The position numbers were made by a program, and so were the translations under genes. A stretch of DNA of 35,798 nt from RGIG2041 sp045652745 (lineage in GTDB: Bacteria; Bacillota; Clostridia; UBA1381; UMGS1253): positions 1-35,798 of the forward strand of contig JAZRUW010000006.1 of the NCBI GenBank assembly GCA_045652745.1, written 5' to 3'. Below the pieces are notes generated by a model that had not been told where the DNA came from, did no database searches, and worked only from the letters and a program-made list of their open reading frames with translations. Of this stretch, positions 6,217-14,809 are shown one piece after another. Each line of letters opens with the position of its first letter. Positions within the stretch are counted from its first letter, which is position 1.

Positions 6217-7050
6217 ATGGCGATTAAAAAGTATAATCCTACTTCTCCTGCAAGAAGATTTATGACAGTTTCCGCTTTCGAGGAAATCACAAAGAAGTCT
6301 CCGGAGCGTTCTTTGTTAGAAACTTTAAAGAAGCATGCAGGTAGAAATTCATATGGTAAAATCACCGTTCGTCATCGCGGCGGCGGTAATCGCAGAAAGT
6401 ACAGAGTAATTGACTTTAAGAGAGATAAGGATCTCGTAAAGGCAAACGTAATCGCAATTGAGTACGATCCGAACAGAAGTGCAAACATCGCTCTTCTCCA
6501 GTACGAAGATGGTGAAAAGAGATACATCATCGCTCCGTACGGCATCAAAGTAAACGATGTACTCGTTAGCGGTAAGGGCGCAGATATCAAACCGGGTAAC
6601 GCAATGAACATTGAAGATATTCCGGTTGGTACACTGATTCACAACATCGAACTTTATCCGGGTCGCGGCGCTCAGCTCGTGCGCAGTGCAGGTACAGCAG
6701 CACAGCTCATGGCTAAAGACGGCGGCTACGCGCAGGTTCGTCTTCCGTCCGGCGAAGTTCGTATGATCCGTCTTGACTGTAAGGCAACTATCGGTCAGGT
6801 TGGTAACATTGATTACGAAAACATTAAGATTGGTAAAGCCGGCAGAAAGCGTCACCTTGGTTGGAGACCGACAGTACGCGGTAGCGTAATGAACCCTTGC
6901 GATCACCCGCACGGTGGTGGTGAAGGTAAGTCCCCGATCGGTAGACCGTCCCCGGTTACACCGTGGGGTAAGCCTGCTCTTGGTCTTAAGACAAGAAAGC
7001 ATAAGGCTAAGTCCAATAAGTTTATTGTAAAGAGAAGAAACCAGAAGTAA
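6217..7050 (+). CDS. rplB: Ribosomal protein L2
   Basis: 277 residues. L2 is required for subunit joining and peptidyl-transferase activity. The OB and SH3-like domains are followed by the conserved C-terminal HPHGGGEGKSPIGRPSPVTPWGKP segment, with the histidine region near residues 225-230, and a basic tail. SD AAGGAG. Confidence 0.98.
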   Translation: MAIKKYNPTSPARRFMTVSAFEEITKKSPERSLLETLKKHAGRNSYGKITVRHRGGGNRRKYRVIDFKRDKDLVKANVIAIEYDPNRSANIALLQYEDGEKRYIIAPYGIKVNDVLVSGKGADIKPGNAMNIEDIPVGTLIHNIELYPGRGAQLVRSAGTAAQLMAKDGGYAQVRLPSGEVRMIRLDCKATIGQVGNIDYENIKIGKAGRKRHLGWRPTVRGSVMNPCDHPHGGGEGKSPIGRPSPVTPWGKPALGLKTRKHKAKSNKFIVKRRNQK

Positions 7051-7091
7051 TATAAATGAACAATTTATATTGACCGGAAGGAGGATACAAA

Positions 7092-7364
7092 ATGGGAAGA
7101 TCCATTAAGAAAGGCCCATACGTTGAAGAAAGACTCATGAAGAGAATCGTTGCTATGAACGAGTCGAATACAAAGAATGTCGTTAAGACATGGTCCAGAT
7201 CGTCCACCATTTTCCCGGAAATGGTTGGTCACACGATTGCTGTGCATGACGGCAGAAAGCATGTTCCGGTATTTGTAAGCGAGGATATGGTAGGCTGCAA
7301 GCTCGGCGAGTTCGCACCGACCAGAACTTACAAGGGTCATGCAGGCGCTAAGTCGTCCAGATAA
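7092..7364 (+). CDS. rpsS: Ribosomal protein S19
   Basis: 90 residues. S19 is a 30S head protein that contacts S13 and the A-site tRNA region. It begins MGRSIKKGPYVEERL and has the family core WSRSSTIFPEMVGHTIAVHDG and the C-terminal GEFAPTRTYKGH. SD GGAAGGAGG. Confidence 0.98.
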   Translation: MGRSIKKGPYVEERLMKRIVAMNESNTKNVVKTWSRSSTIFPEMVGHTIAVHDGRKHVPVFVSEDMVGCKLGEFAPTRTYKGHAGAKSSR

Positions 7365-7410
7365 CCTGAAATTTGTATGAGAATCGAACATCTGAAAGGA
7401 GGATTCCAGC

Positions 7411-7746
7411 GTGGAAGCAAAAGCAAGTTTAAACTACGCGCGCATTTCTTGCCGTAAGGTAAAGATTGTGCTTGATATCATTAAGAACAAACCGGTAGCT
7501 GAGGCATTGGCAATTTTGAAGCATACGCCGAAGGCTGCTTCCGAGCTTGTTTACAAGCTGGTTGCATCTGCAGTAGCAAATGCAGAAAACAATTTTAGCA
7601 TGGATGCAAGCAAACTCTATGTTTCTGAGGCATATGCAAACCAGGGCCCGACACTCAAGAGAATCAGACCGAGAGCACAGGGCAGAGCGTTCAGAATCAG
7701 AAAGAGAACAAGCCACATCACAGTTGTAGTGGCAGAAAAGGAATAA
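7411..7746 (+). CDS. rplV: Ribosomal protein L22
   Basis: 111 residues. L22 is a 50S protein whose beta-hairpin lines the exit tunnel and is a known site of macrolide-resistance changes. The hairpin is visible as RIRPRAQGRAFRIRKRTSHI. The start is GTG, with AAAGGAGG upstream. Confidence 0.97.
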   Translation: MEAKASLNYARISCRKVKIVLDIIKNKPVAEALAILKHTPKAASELVYKLVASAVANAENNFSMDASKLYVSEAYANQGPTLKRIRPRAQGRAFRIRKRTSHITVVVAEKE

Positions 7747-7762
7747 GAGAGGAGGTTGTTTT

Positions 7763-8437
7763 ATGGGACAGAAAGTTAATCCGCACGGTATAAGAGTTGG
7801 TATTATTAAGGATTGGGATTCTAAGTGGTTCGCACAGGATAACGTATTCGGCGATACACTCGTAGAAGACTACAAAATTCGTGAATTTTTAAAGAAGACT
7901 TTGTTTGATGCCGGTGTTGCTAAATTCGATATCGAAAGAAAGGGCAACAAGGTAGTTATCCACGTTCATGCTGCAAAGCCGGGCTTTATCATCGGTAAAG
8001 ACGGTGAGGAGATCAATAAACTCCGCGCACAACTTGCTAAGTTGACAGGCAGAAACGAAAAGGATATCTTGGTTGACATCATCCAAATCAAGAATGTAGA
8101 TATGTGCGCACAGCTCGTAGCTGAGAATATTGCCGCACAGCTTGAGAGAAGAATTTCCTTCAGAAGAGCAATGAAGCAGTGCATGGGCCGTTCCATGAAG
8201 ATGGGCGCTAAGGGTATCAAGACAGCGGTTTCCGGTCGTCTTGGCGGTGCTGAAATTGCAAGAACCGAGCATTATCACGAGGGTACAATTCCGCTGCAGA
8301 CACTCAGAGCTGACATTGATTACGGCTTTGCTGAAGCAAATACAACCTACGGTAAAATCGGTGTAAAGGTATGGATTTACAAAGGTGAAATTCTTCCGGA
8401 GAATAAGAGAGTGAGAAAGTCGGAAGGAGGCAAATAA
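7763..8437 (+). CDS. rpsC: Ribosomal protein S3
   Basis: 224 residues. S3 is a 30S protein at the mRNA entry channel. It begins MGQKVNPHGIRVGII, has a type II KH domain with the loop IIGKDGEEI (about 75-83), and a C-terminal domain with GRLGGAEIARTEHYHEG. It lies 2 nt before rplP and is probably co-translated. Confidence 0.98.
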   Translation: MGQKVNPHGIRVGIIKDWDSKWFAQDNVFGDTLVEDYKIREFLKKTLFDAGVAKFDIERKGNKVVIHVHAAKPGFIIGKDGEEINKLRAQLAKLTGRNEKDILVDIIQIKNVDMCAQLVAENIAAQLERRISFRRAMKQCMGRSMKMGAKGIKTAVSGRLGGAEIARTEHYHEGTIPLQTLRADIDYGFAEANTTYGKIGVKVWIYKGEILPENKRVRKSEGGK

Positions 8438-8439
8438 TC

Positions 8440-8877
8440 ATGTTATTACCTAAGAGAGTGAAATACAGAAGAGTAATGCGTGGCCGCATGAAGGGTAAAG
8501 CAACACGCGGTAACGTTGTTAACTACGGCGAATTTGGTCTGCAGGCTTTAGAGCCGGCTTGGATCACTTCCAACCAGATCGAGGCTGCCCGTATTGCGAT
8601 GACCAGATACATTAAGCGTGGTGGTCAGGTATGGATTAAGATTTTCCCGGATAAGCCGATTACTGCGAAACCGGCTGAAACCCGAATGGGTAGTGGTAAA
8701 GGTTCTCCTGAGTACTGGGTAGCAGTAGTTAAACCGGGCAGAGTAATGTTTGAAATCGGCGGCGTTCCGGAGGAAACTGCACGTGAAGCTATGCGTCTTG
8801 CTATGCATAAGCTCCCGATCAAGTGCAAGTTCGTAACGCGCGAGGATAAGGAGGCGTCTGCAAATGAAGGTGAATGA
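8440..8877 (+). CDS. rplP: Ribosomal protein L16
   Basis: 145 residues. L16 helps position tRNA in the 50S A and P sites. It begins MLLPKRVKYRRVMRGRMKG and has the conserved RMGSGKGSPEYWVAVVKPG loop. Its SD lies within the last codons of rpsC. Its 3' end overlaps rpmC by 14 nt. Confidence 0.98.
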   Translation: MLLPKRVKYRRVMRGRMKGKATRGNVVNYGEFGLQALEPAWITSNQIEAARIAMTRYIKRGGQVWIKIFPDKPITAKPAETRMGSGKGSPEYWVAVVKPGRVMFEIGGVPEETAREAMRLAMHKLPIKCKFVTREDKEASANEGE

Positions 8878-9055
8878 GATTAGAGATTTAACAACAGAAG
8901 AATTGGCTGTTAAATTGAGTGAGCTTAAAGCAGAGCTTTTCAATTTGAGATTTCAGAATGCTACGAACCAGCTTGAGAACCCTGTAAAAATCGCAGATGT
9001 GAAGAAGAGCATCGCGAGAGTTATGACAATCATTCGTGAAAAAGAATTATCCTAA
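8864..9055 (+). CDS. rpmC: Ribosomal protein L29
   Basis: 63 residues, two-helix protein at the tunnel exit next to L23. The family pattern LTTEELAVKLSELKAELFNLRFQ is followed by a helix with KKSIARVMTIIRE. The start lies inside rplP with an SD (AAGGAGG) in the rplP coding sequence. Confidence 0.96.
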   Translation: MKVNEIRDLTTEELAVKLSELKAELFNLRFQNATNQLENPVKIADVKKSIARVMTIIREKELS

Positions 9056-9091
9056 TCGATAATCGGTGTAGAATGAAAGGAGGAATTTGCT

Positions 9092-9352
9092 GTGGTAGAA
9101 GCAAGAAATCAAAGAAAAGTAAGAATCGGCAAGGTAGTAAGCACAAAGATGGACAAGACCATCACCGTTGCCATTGAATACAGCGTAAAGCATCCGCTCT
9201 ACGGTAAAATCGTAAAGAAGACTTACAAGCTGCATGCACACGATGAAGAAAACATCTGCGGCGTGGGCGATAAAGTTAAGGTAATGGAGACGAGACCGCT
9301 TTCCAAGACGAAGCGTTGGAGACTGGTAGAAATCGTTGAAAAAGCTCAGTAA
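9092..9352 (+). CDS. rpsQ: Ribosomal protein S17
   Basis: 86 residues. S17 is a primary 16S rRNA-binding protein with an OB fold. The core is RIGKVVSTKMDKTITVAIE, followed by HPLYGKIVKKTYKLHAHDE and TRPLSKTKRWRLVEIVE. The start is GTG; AAAGGAGG lies upstream. Confidence 0.97.
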   Translation: MVEARNQRKVRIGKVVSTKMDKTITVAIEYSVKHPLYGKIVKKTYKLHAHDEENICGVGDKVKVMETRPLSKTKRWRLVEIVEKAQ

Positions 9353-9385
9353 TAACCTTTACTTTTTTGGAAGGAGGAAATTGTT

Positions 9386-9754
9386 GTGATACAACCGCAA
9401 ACAAGAATGAAGGTTGCTGATAACACCGGTGCAAAGGAACTTATGTGTATCCGTGTTATGGGCGGCTCCCATAGAAAGTTCGCCAATATTGGCGATGTTG
9501 TTATCGCCAGCGTTAAGAAAGCAACGCCCGGCGGTGTTGTAAAAAAAGGCGATGTTGTTAAAGCAGTTATCGTTAGAAGCTCGAAGGGTGTTCGTCGTCC
9601 GGACGGTACACACATTCGCTTCGATGAAAACGCAGCTGTTATTATCAGAGATGATAAAAATCCGCGTGGTACTCGTATTTTTGGACCTGTAGCAAGAGAG
9701 CTCAGAGATAAAGAGTACATGAAGATTTTGTCGTTGGCGCCTGAAGTATTATAA
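9386..9754 (+). CDS. rplN: Ribosomal protein L14
   Basis: 122 residues, full length. L14 is a 50S protein at the subunit interface. It begins MIQPQTRMKVADNTGAKELMCIRV and ends in the RELRDKEYMKILSLAPEVL helix. The start is GTG with AAGGAGG upstream. Confidence 0.98.
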   Translation: MIQPQTRMKVADNTGAKELMCIRVMGGSHRKFANIGDVVIASVKKATPGGVVKKGDVVKAVIVRSSKGVRRPDGTHIRFDENAAVIIRDDKNPRGTRIFGPVARELRDKEYMKILSLAPEVL

Positions 9755-9770
9755 GGAGGTTATGGAGGAT

Positions 9771-10097
9771 ATGAATACAAAACTTCATGTTAAAACCGGT
9801 GATACCGTTATGGTACTTTCGGGTAAGGATAAAGGCAAGAAGGGTAAAGTACTCAGCGTAAACCCGACCGATAAGAAAGTTATCGTAGAAGGCGTAAGCG
9901 TGGCAACCCGTCATAAGAAGCCGAGAAAGCAAGGAGAGACCGGCGGTATCGTTAAGCAGGAAACTCCTATTTATGCATCGAAAGTACAGCTCGTTTGCCC
10001 GAAGTGCGGTAAGGCTGCAAGAACAGGCGTTAAGTTCCTGGAAAACGGCAGCAAGGTTAAGTTCTGCAAAAAGTGCAACGAGATGTTAGATGACTAA
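9771..10097 (+). CDS. rplX: Ribosomal protein L24
   Basis: 108 residues. L24 is an early 50S assembly protein with a KOW motif (VLSGKDKGKKGKVLSV). It is the four-cysteine form, with CPKCG and CKKCN pairs in the C-terminal half. ATG 9771 is chosen over ATG 9762 because the main SD AAGGAGG is only 2 nt from 9762. The true start could still be either. Confidence 0.95.
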   Translation: MNTKLHVKTGDTVMVLSGKDKGKKGKVLSVNPTDKKVIVEGVSVATRHKKPRKQGETGGIVKQETPIYASKVQLVCPKCGKAARTGVKFLENGSKVKFCKKCNEMLDD

Positions 10098-10122
10098 TCT
10101 GTTAACGATAGGAGGTTAGAAA

Positions 10123-10662
10123 ATGGCTAGATTAGAAGAGCTTTATAAAGAAAAAGTAGCTCCGGCCCTGATGCAGAAGTTTGCATACAAAAGCGTTATG
10201 CAGATTCCGAAGATTGAAAAAATCGTATTAAACATCGGTCTGGGCGAAGCAAAGGATAATCCCAAGGCTATTGATGCAGCAATGAGCGATCTTGCACAGA
10301 TTACCGGTCAGAAGCCGGTAGCAACCAAGGCAAGAAACTCTGTTGCAAACTTTAAGATAAGAGAAGGTATGACGATCGGTTGTAAAGTTACTCTGCGCGG
10401 TGCGAAGATGTATGAATTCTTAGACAGATTCTTCAACGTAGCACTCCCGCGTGTACGTGACTTCCGTGGCATCAACCCGAACTCCTTCGATGGTAGAGGT
10501 AACTATGCTACCGGTATTAAGGAGCAGCTCATATTCCCGGAAATCGATTACGATAAGATCGATAAAATCCGCGGTATGGACATTATCATCGCTACCACCG
10601 CTAAGACTGACGAAGAGGCTCGCGAGCTTTTGACTCTGATGGGCGCTCCGTTCGCAAATTAA
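10123..10662 (+). CDS. rplE: Ribosomal protein L5
   Basis: 179 residues. L5 binds 5S rRNA in the central protuberance and contacts the P-site tRNA. The signatures are IPKIEKIVLNIGLGEA, GQKPVATKARNSVANFKIREG, and RDFRGINPNSFDGRGNY. Confidence 0.98.
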   Translation: MARLEELYKEKVAPALMQKFAYKSVMQIPKIEKIVLNIGLGEAKDNPKAIDAAMSDLAQITGQKPVATKARNSVANFKIREGMTIGCKVTLRGAKMYEFLDRFFNVALPRVRDFRGINPNSFDGRGNYATGIKEQLIFPEIDYDKIDKIRGMDIIIATTAKTDEEARELLTLMGAPFAN

Positions 10663-10673
10663 GGAGGTACAAC

Positions 10674-10859
10674 ATGGCTAAAAAAGCAATGATTTTAAAG
10701 CAGCAGAAGGCACCAAAGTACAGCACACAGGCATACAACCGTTGTAAGATTTGCGGTCGTCCGCACGCTTACCTCAGAAAGTATGGCATCTGCCGTATTT
10801 GCTTTCGCGAATTAGCCTATAAGGGCCAGATTCCTGGCGTGAAGAAGGCTAGCTGGTAA
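10674..10859 (+). CDS. rpsZ: Ribosomal protein S14, zinc type
   Basis: 61 residues, the short zinc-binding form typical of Firmicutes. Cys24, Cys27, Cys40 and Cys43 form the zinc site. It ends in the family tail GQIPGVKKASW. S14 binds the 30S head late in assembly. SD AAGGAGG. The zinc-dependent form implies that a zinc-independent paralogue may exist elsewhere. Confidence 0.97.
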   Translation: MAKKAMILKQQKAPKYSTQAYNRCKICGRPHAYLRKYGICRICFRELAYKGQIPGVKKASW

Positions 10860-10870
10860 TTTAAAGGTGA

Positions 10871-10905
10871 CGGCAGGTTGAAGGTGGCAACCTTCAAAAC
10901 CGCCG
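10871..10905 (+). promoter_or_regulatory. Hairpin between rpsZ and rpsH
   Basis: A nested stem: CGGC/GCCG, GG/CC, then TTGAAGGT/ACCTTCAA around a GGCA loop, with a bulged A on one side and AA on the other. There is no T-tract, so it is not a terminator. The asymmetric internal loop resembles a protein-binding stem. S8 regulates the spc operon in E. coli, so an S8 site just before rpsH is possible but unproven. Confidence 0.5.
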
Positions 10906-10938
10906 AACGTCCAAGTTTTTGGAAGGAGGTTAACAATT

Positions 10939-11337
10939 ATGCATATTACAGATCCTATCGCAGACTTGCTGACTCGTATCAGAAACGCAAACTCTGCAAA
11001 GCACGAAACAGTTGATATCCCGGCTTCTAACATGAAGAAGGCAATCGCTAAGATTTTGTTAGACGAGGGTTATATTAAAGGCTATCAAGTGATTGACGAT
11101 TCTAAACAGGGCATCATCAGAGTAACCTTGAAGTACGGTGAGAACAAGCAGAAGGTTATCACAGGTCTTAAGAGAGTATCTCGTCCGGGCCTGAGAATTT
11201 ATGCCGGCGCTGATGAGCTTCCGAGAGTATTAAAGGGTCTCGGTATTGCGATCATTTCCACATCCAAGGGTATCATGACGGATAAGGAAGCACGCAAGGC
11301 AAACATCGGTGGCGAAGTTCTCGCATTCGTTTGGTAA
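10939..11337 (+). CDS. rpsH: Ribosomal protein S8
   Basis: 132 residues. S8 is a primary 16S rRNA binder of the central domain. It begins MHITDPIADLLTRIRNA and has the C-terminal rRNA-binding signature STSKGIMTDKEARKANIGGE. A 79-nt gap with a hairpin precedes it. SD GGAAGGAGG. Confidence 0.98.
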   Translation: MHITDPIADLLTRIRNANSAKHETVDIPASNMKKAIAKILLDEGYIKGYQVIDDSKQGIIRVTLKYGENKQKVITGLKRVSRPGLRIYAGADELPRVLKGLGIAIISTSKGIMTDKEARKANIGGEVLAFVW

Positions 11338-11381
11338 GACAGTTTAAGGTTATTAAAAGTAATTTATAGGAGGTGCACAAT

Positions 11382-11927
11382 ATGTCTAGAATTGGTAACA
11401 GCCCGATTACTCTGCCGGCAGGCGTAGAGGTTAAGATTGAGGCTGAAAACGCAGTGACAGTTAAGGGCCCGAAGGGCACCCTTTCCGCAAAACTGCACAA
11501 GGATATGATTATTGAAAAGCAAGACAATGTTCTCGTTGTTAAGAGACCGTCTGAAGCAAAAGAGCACAAATCCTTACACGGTTTAACCAGAACACTGGTT
11601 AACAACATGGTTGTTGGTGTAACGGAAGGCTTTACGAAGACACTCGAAATCAACGGTGTTGGTTACAGAGCTGCAATGCAGGGTAAGAAACTTGCCCTCA
11701 CACTCGGTTTCTCCCATCCGGTAGAGATGGAAGCACCGGCAGGTATCACCATTGAGGTACCGCAGCCGAACCAGATTGTAATCACGGGCGCAGACAAGCA
11801 GGCTGTAGGTCAGTTTGCAGCGCAGGTTCGTGAGAAGAGACCGCCGGAGCCGTATAAGGGCAAGGGTATCAAGTATACGACTGAGACTATCAGACGTAAA
11901 GAAGGTAAAGCAGGCGGTAAGAAATAA
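11382..11927 (+). CDS. rplF: Ribosomal protein L6
   Basis: 181 residues. L6 is a 50S protein near the factor-binding site, with two homologous domains. It begins MSRIGNSPITLPAGVEV and has the C-terminal signature PEPYKGKGIKYTTE. ATG 11382 is preferred because AGGAGG is 8 nt upstream; an in-frame ATG 9 nt earlier is too close. Confidence 0.98.
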   Translation: MSRIGNSPITLPAGVEVKIEAENAVTVKGPKGTLSAKLHKDMIIEKQDNVLVVKRPSEAKEHKSLHGLTRTLVNNMVVGVTEGFTKTLEINGVGYRAAMQGKKLALTLGFSHPVEMEAPAGITIEVPQPNQIVITGADKQAVGQFAAQVREKRPPEPYKGKGIKYTTETIRRKEGKAGGKK

Positions 11928-11944
11928 GAAAGGAGTGGATTTTC

Positions 11945-12298
11945 ATGGTAGGTAAGAAATCTAGCAATAAAGCAAGATTAAAGCGTCATCTGCGTATCAG
12001 AAAGAAGATTTCCGGTACTGCTGCTAAGCCGAGACTGAGCGTATTCCGCAGCCTCAAGAACATCTATGCACAGCTTATCGATGACGAAAACGGTGTAACA
12101 CTCGTATCCGCTTCTACAATTAAGTCCGAAAACTACGGCGGTAATGCTGAAGCTGCAAAGGCTGTAGGTGCTGAGCTTGCAAAGCTCGCACTCGAAAAGG
12201 GCATTAAGGAAGTAGTATTTGACAGAAGTGGTTATGTATATCACGGCAGAGTTGCTGCTCTTGCAGAAGGCGCAAGAGAAGGCGGACTTGAATTCTAA
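11945..12298 (+). CDS. rplR: Ribosomal protein L18
   Basis: 117 residues. L18 binds 5S rRNA with L5 in the central protuberance. It has a basic N-terminus, the RLSVFRSLKNIYAQLIDD core, and the C-terminal DRSGYVYHGRVAALAEGAREGGLEF. SD GAAAGGAG. Confidence 0.98.
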   Translation: MVGKKSSNKARLKRHLRIRKKISGTAAKPRLSVFRSLKNIYAQLIDDENGVTLVSASTIKSENYGGNAEAAKAVGAELAKLALEKGIKEVVFDRSGYVYHGRVAALAEGAREGGLEF

Positions 12299-12315
12299 GA
12301 AAGAGGAGGGATATC

Positions 12316-12819
12316 ATGCAAGAAAGAATTGACGCAGCTACTTTGGATATTAAAGAAAAAGTTGTAAATTTGAGCCGTGTAGCGAAGGTTGTGAAGGGCG
12401 GTAGAACCTTCCGTTTCAGCGCGTTGGTTGTTGTAGGTGACGAAAATGGTCACGTTGGTTACGGCACAGGTAAGGCAGCTGAAATTCCGGATGCTATTCG
12501 TAAAGGCATTGAGGATGCAAAGAAGAACATGATTACAGTTCCTCTCGTAGAAGGAACAATTCCGCACGAAATCGACGGTAAGTTCGGTGCAGGTCACATC
12601 GTGATTAAGCCGGCTGAAGAAGGTACCGGTATCATCGCCGGCGGCCCGGCCAGAGCGGTATTCGAGCTCGTTGGTATCAAGGATATCCGTGCTAAGTCTT
12701 TGCGTTCCAATAACCCAAGAAACGTTGTAAGAGCTACAATCGAAGGTCTTGCATCGCTTAAGTCTGCTGAAGAAGTTGCAAAGCTTCGCGGTAAAGACGT
12801 AGAAGAATTGCTGGGTTAA
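12316..12819 (+). CDS. rpsE: Ribosomal protein S5
   Basis: 167 residues. S5 acts at the mRNA entry site and in decoding accuracy. An N-terminal double-stranded-RNA-binding fold (VVKGGRTFRFSALVVVGDE, GHVGYGTGKAAEI) is followed by the C-terminal domain with GTGIIAGGPARAVFELVGI. SD GAGGAGG. Confidence 0.98.
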   Translation: MQERIDAATLDIKEKVVNLSRVAKVVKGGRTFRFSALVVVGDENGHVGYGTGKAAEIPDAIRKGIEDAKKNMITVPLVEGTIPHEIDGKFGAGHIVIKPAEEGTGIIAGGPARAVFELVGIKDIRAKSLRSNNPRNVVRATIEGLASLKSAEEVAKLRGKDVEELLG

Positions 12820-12832
12820 GGAGGAGACAAAA

Positions 12833-13015
12833 ATGGCTAATGAATTAAAGATTACGCTCGTAAAGAGCACAATCGGCCGCAAGGATGACCAGATTGCTAC
12901 AGTAGAAGCTCTGGGTCTGAAGAAGATTCGCAGCGTTGTAGTAAAGAAGGACACTCCGCAAATCCGCGGTATGATTAATAAGGTTTCTCACTTGATCGAA
13001 GTAGAAGAGGCTTAA
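12833..13015 (+). CDS. rpmD: Ribosomal protein L30
   Basis: 60 residues, the short bacterial form. It has the pattern LKITLVKSTIGRK, then ALGLKKIRSVVVKKDTPQIRGMINKVSHLI. It lies between rpsE and rplO as usual, with a strong SD. Confidence 0.97.
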   Translation: MANELKITLVKSTIGRKDDQIATVEALGLKKIRSVVVKKDTPQIRGMINKVSHLIEVEEA

Positions 13016-13047
13016 TTTTAAGACAAATCAAAAGGAGGTGCAAAACC

Positions 13048-13488
13048 ATGAGACTTGAAGAGCTTCAACCGACAGAGGGTTCCAAGTTCACGGCGAAGAG
13101 AAAGGGACGCGGTCCTGGTAGCGGTAACGGTAAGACAGCAGGCAAGGGTCATAAGGGTCAGAACGCACGTAGTGGCGGCGGTGTAAGACCGGGTTTCGAA
13201 GGTGGTCAGATGCCGATTTACAGACGTCTTCCGAAGAGAGGTTTTACCAATATATTCGCAAAAGAGTATGTTACAGTTAATATTGAGGTGTTCGAGCGTT
13301 TTGAAAGCGGCGCCGAAATTACAGCTGAAACATTGAAGCAGGCCGGCATCATCAGCAAGGTGAAGGATGGCATCAAGGTTCTTGGCAGAGGTGAAATCAC
13401 TAAACCGCTGACTGTGAAGGCTGCTAAGTTTACACAGTCCGCTGTAGAAAAGATTACAGCAGCAGGCGGAAAGGCAGAGGTGATCTAA
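13048..13488 (+). CDS. rplO: Ribosomal protein L15
   Basis: 146 residues. L15 is a late-assembly 50S protein with a long basic, glycine-rich N-terminal arm (GRGPGSGNGKTAGKGHKGQ, SGGGVRPGFEGGQMP) and a compact C-terminal domain. Its stop is immediately followed by the secY start. Confidence 0.98.
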   Translation: MRLEELQPTEGSKFTAKRKGRGPGSGNGKTAGKGHKGQNARSGGGVRPGFEGGQMPIYRRLPKRGFTNIFAKEYVTVNIEVFERFESGAEITAETLKQAGIISKVKDGIKVLGRGEITKPLTVKAAKFTQSAVEKITAAGGKAEVI

Positions 13489-14781
13489 TTGTTTAAGACA
13501 CTTAGAAATGCTTGGGCAATTCCGGAACTGCGCAAAAAGATGATTTTTACCATCTTAATGCTGATTGTATACAGATTCGGTTGCACCATTCCGGTGCCGG
13601 GTCTGGATGCAGAGATGATGAAGGTTTTCATGGGCGCTGACGGCGGTATGGGCCTGTTCTCTCTGCTCGATACGTTCTCCGGCGGTGCGTTGTCCAATGC
13701 AACAATTTTTGCGATGGGTATCACCCCGTATATTAACTCTTCGATTATCATTCAGCTGCTCACTGTTGCAATTCCTGCACTCGAAAGACTGCAGAAGCAA
13801 GGTGAGGAAGGCAGAAAGAAAATCAATTCCATCACAAGATGGGCAACCATTATTCTTGCAGTTTTGCAAGCAACCGGTTTGTATTTCACGCTGAATGCTT
13901 ATCAGGTAGTAAGCAACCCGGGTGTGATGAGCTTCATCACCATTCTGGTAACCTTTACTGCAGGTACGGCATTTATCATGTGGATTGGTGAAGAAATCAC
14001 CGATAAGGGTATCGGCAACGGTATTTCTTTGATTATCTTTGCAGGTATCATTTCCAGACTGCCGCGTGCAATCGTTACACTTTACAATAAGTTTATTGTA
14101 GGCGCAACGGCAATGAGCGTAATTATGCTCGTATTGGTGTTGGCAGTATTCCTTGGCGTTTTGGGTTTTGTAGTGTTCATGAACAACGCAGAGCGCAGAA
14201 TTCCGATTCAGTACGCTAAGCGCGTAGTTGGCAGAAAGATGTACGGCGGCCAGAGCACCAACATTCCGATTAAGGTAGCGATGGCAGGCGTAATGCCGAT
14301 CATCTTTGCATCGAGCATCTGCTCGTTCCCGGCAACCATCATGCAGTTTATGGGTGGTGGCGAAAAGATGACAGGCTTCTGGAGAGCAGTATATGACCAG
14401 ATTACAACCACAGGTTGGGTTTATGCGGTTATCTACTTCCTCTTGATCATCTTCTTCACATATTTCTACACGGCTATGCAGTACAATCCGGTAGAAATGG
14501 CAAACAACATCAAACAAAACGGCGGCTTTATTCCGGGCCTGCGTCCGGGCAAGTCGACAAGCGATTATATCTCCAAGACACTCAACAGAGTTGTATTGGT
14601 AGGTGCGCTGTTCCTCGGTTTGATTGCGGTTTTGCCGATTTGCTTCTCCCACATCAATGGTCTTTCCGGCATTGCAATGGGCGGTACATCCCTTCTCATT
14701 GTTGAAGGTGTTGCGCTTGAAACCGTGAAGCAGATTGAATCTATGATGCTGATGCGTCACTATAAGGGATTCTTAGAGTAA
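13489..14781 (+). CDS. secY: Protein translocase channel SecY
   Basis: 430 residues, about 10 membrane helices. SecY is the core channel of the SecYEG translocon for secreted and membrane proteins. It begins MFKTLRNAWAIPELRKK and has the plug-region GGALSNATIFAMGITPYINSSI and the cytoplasmic loop with PIQYAKRVVGRKMYGGQ. The start is TTG directly after the rplO stop. Its SD, GAGGTGATC inside rplO, is a near-perfect match to the 16S rRNA 3' end, which makes up for the weak start codon and implies coupling to rplO. Confidence 0.98.
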   Translation: MFKTLRNAWAIPELRKKMIFTILMLIVYRFGCTIPVPGLDAEMMKVFMGADGGMGLFSLLDTFSGGALSNATIFAMGITPYINSSIIIQLLTVAIPALERLQKQGEEGRKKINSITRWATIILAVLQATGLYFTLNAYQVVSNPGVMSFITILVTFTAGTAFIMWIGEEITDKGIGNGISLIIFAGIISRLPRAIVTLYNKFIVGATAMSVIMLVLVLAVFLGVLGFVVFMNNAERRIPIQYAKRVVGRKMYGGQSTNIPIKVAMAGVMPIIFASSICSFPATIMQFMGGGEKMTGFWRAVYDQITTTGWVYAVIYFLLIIFFTYFYTAMQYNPVEMANNIKQNGGFIPGLRPGKSTSDYISKTLNRVVLVGALFLGLIAVLPICFSHINGLSGIAMGGTSLLIVEGVALETVKQIESMMLMRHYKGFLE

Positions 14782-14809
14782 TTTAAAAGAATTTCAAGGT
14801 GGGATAAAA

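Noticed and set aside
13555..14760. Long open frame of 401 codons on the minus strand opposite secY
   Set aside because: It is a shadow of secY: it is rich in Cys and His as expected for antisense of membrane helices, has no SD or promoter, and matches no family.
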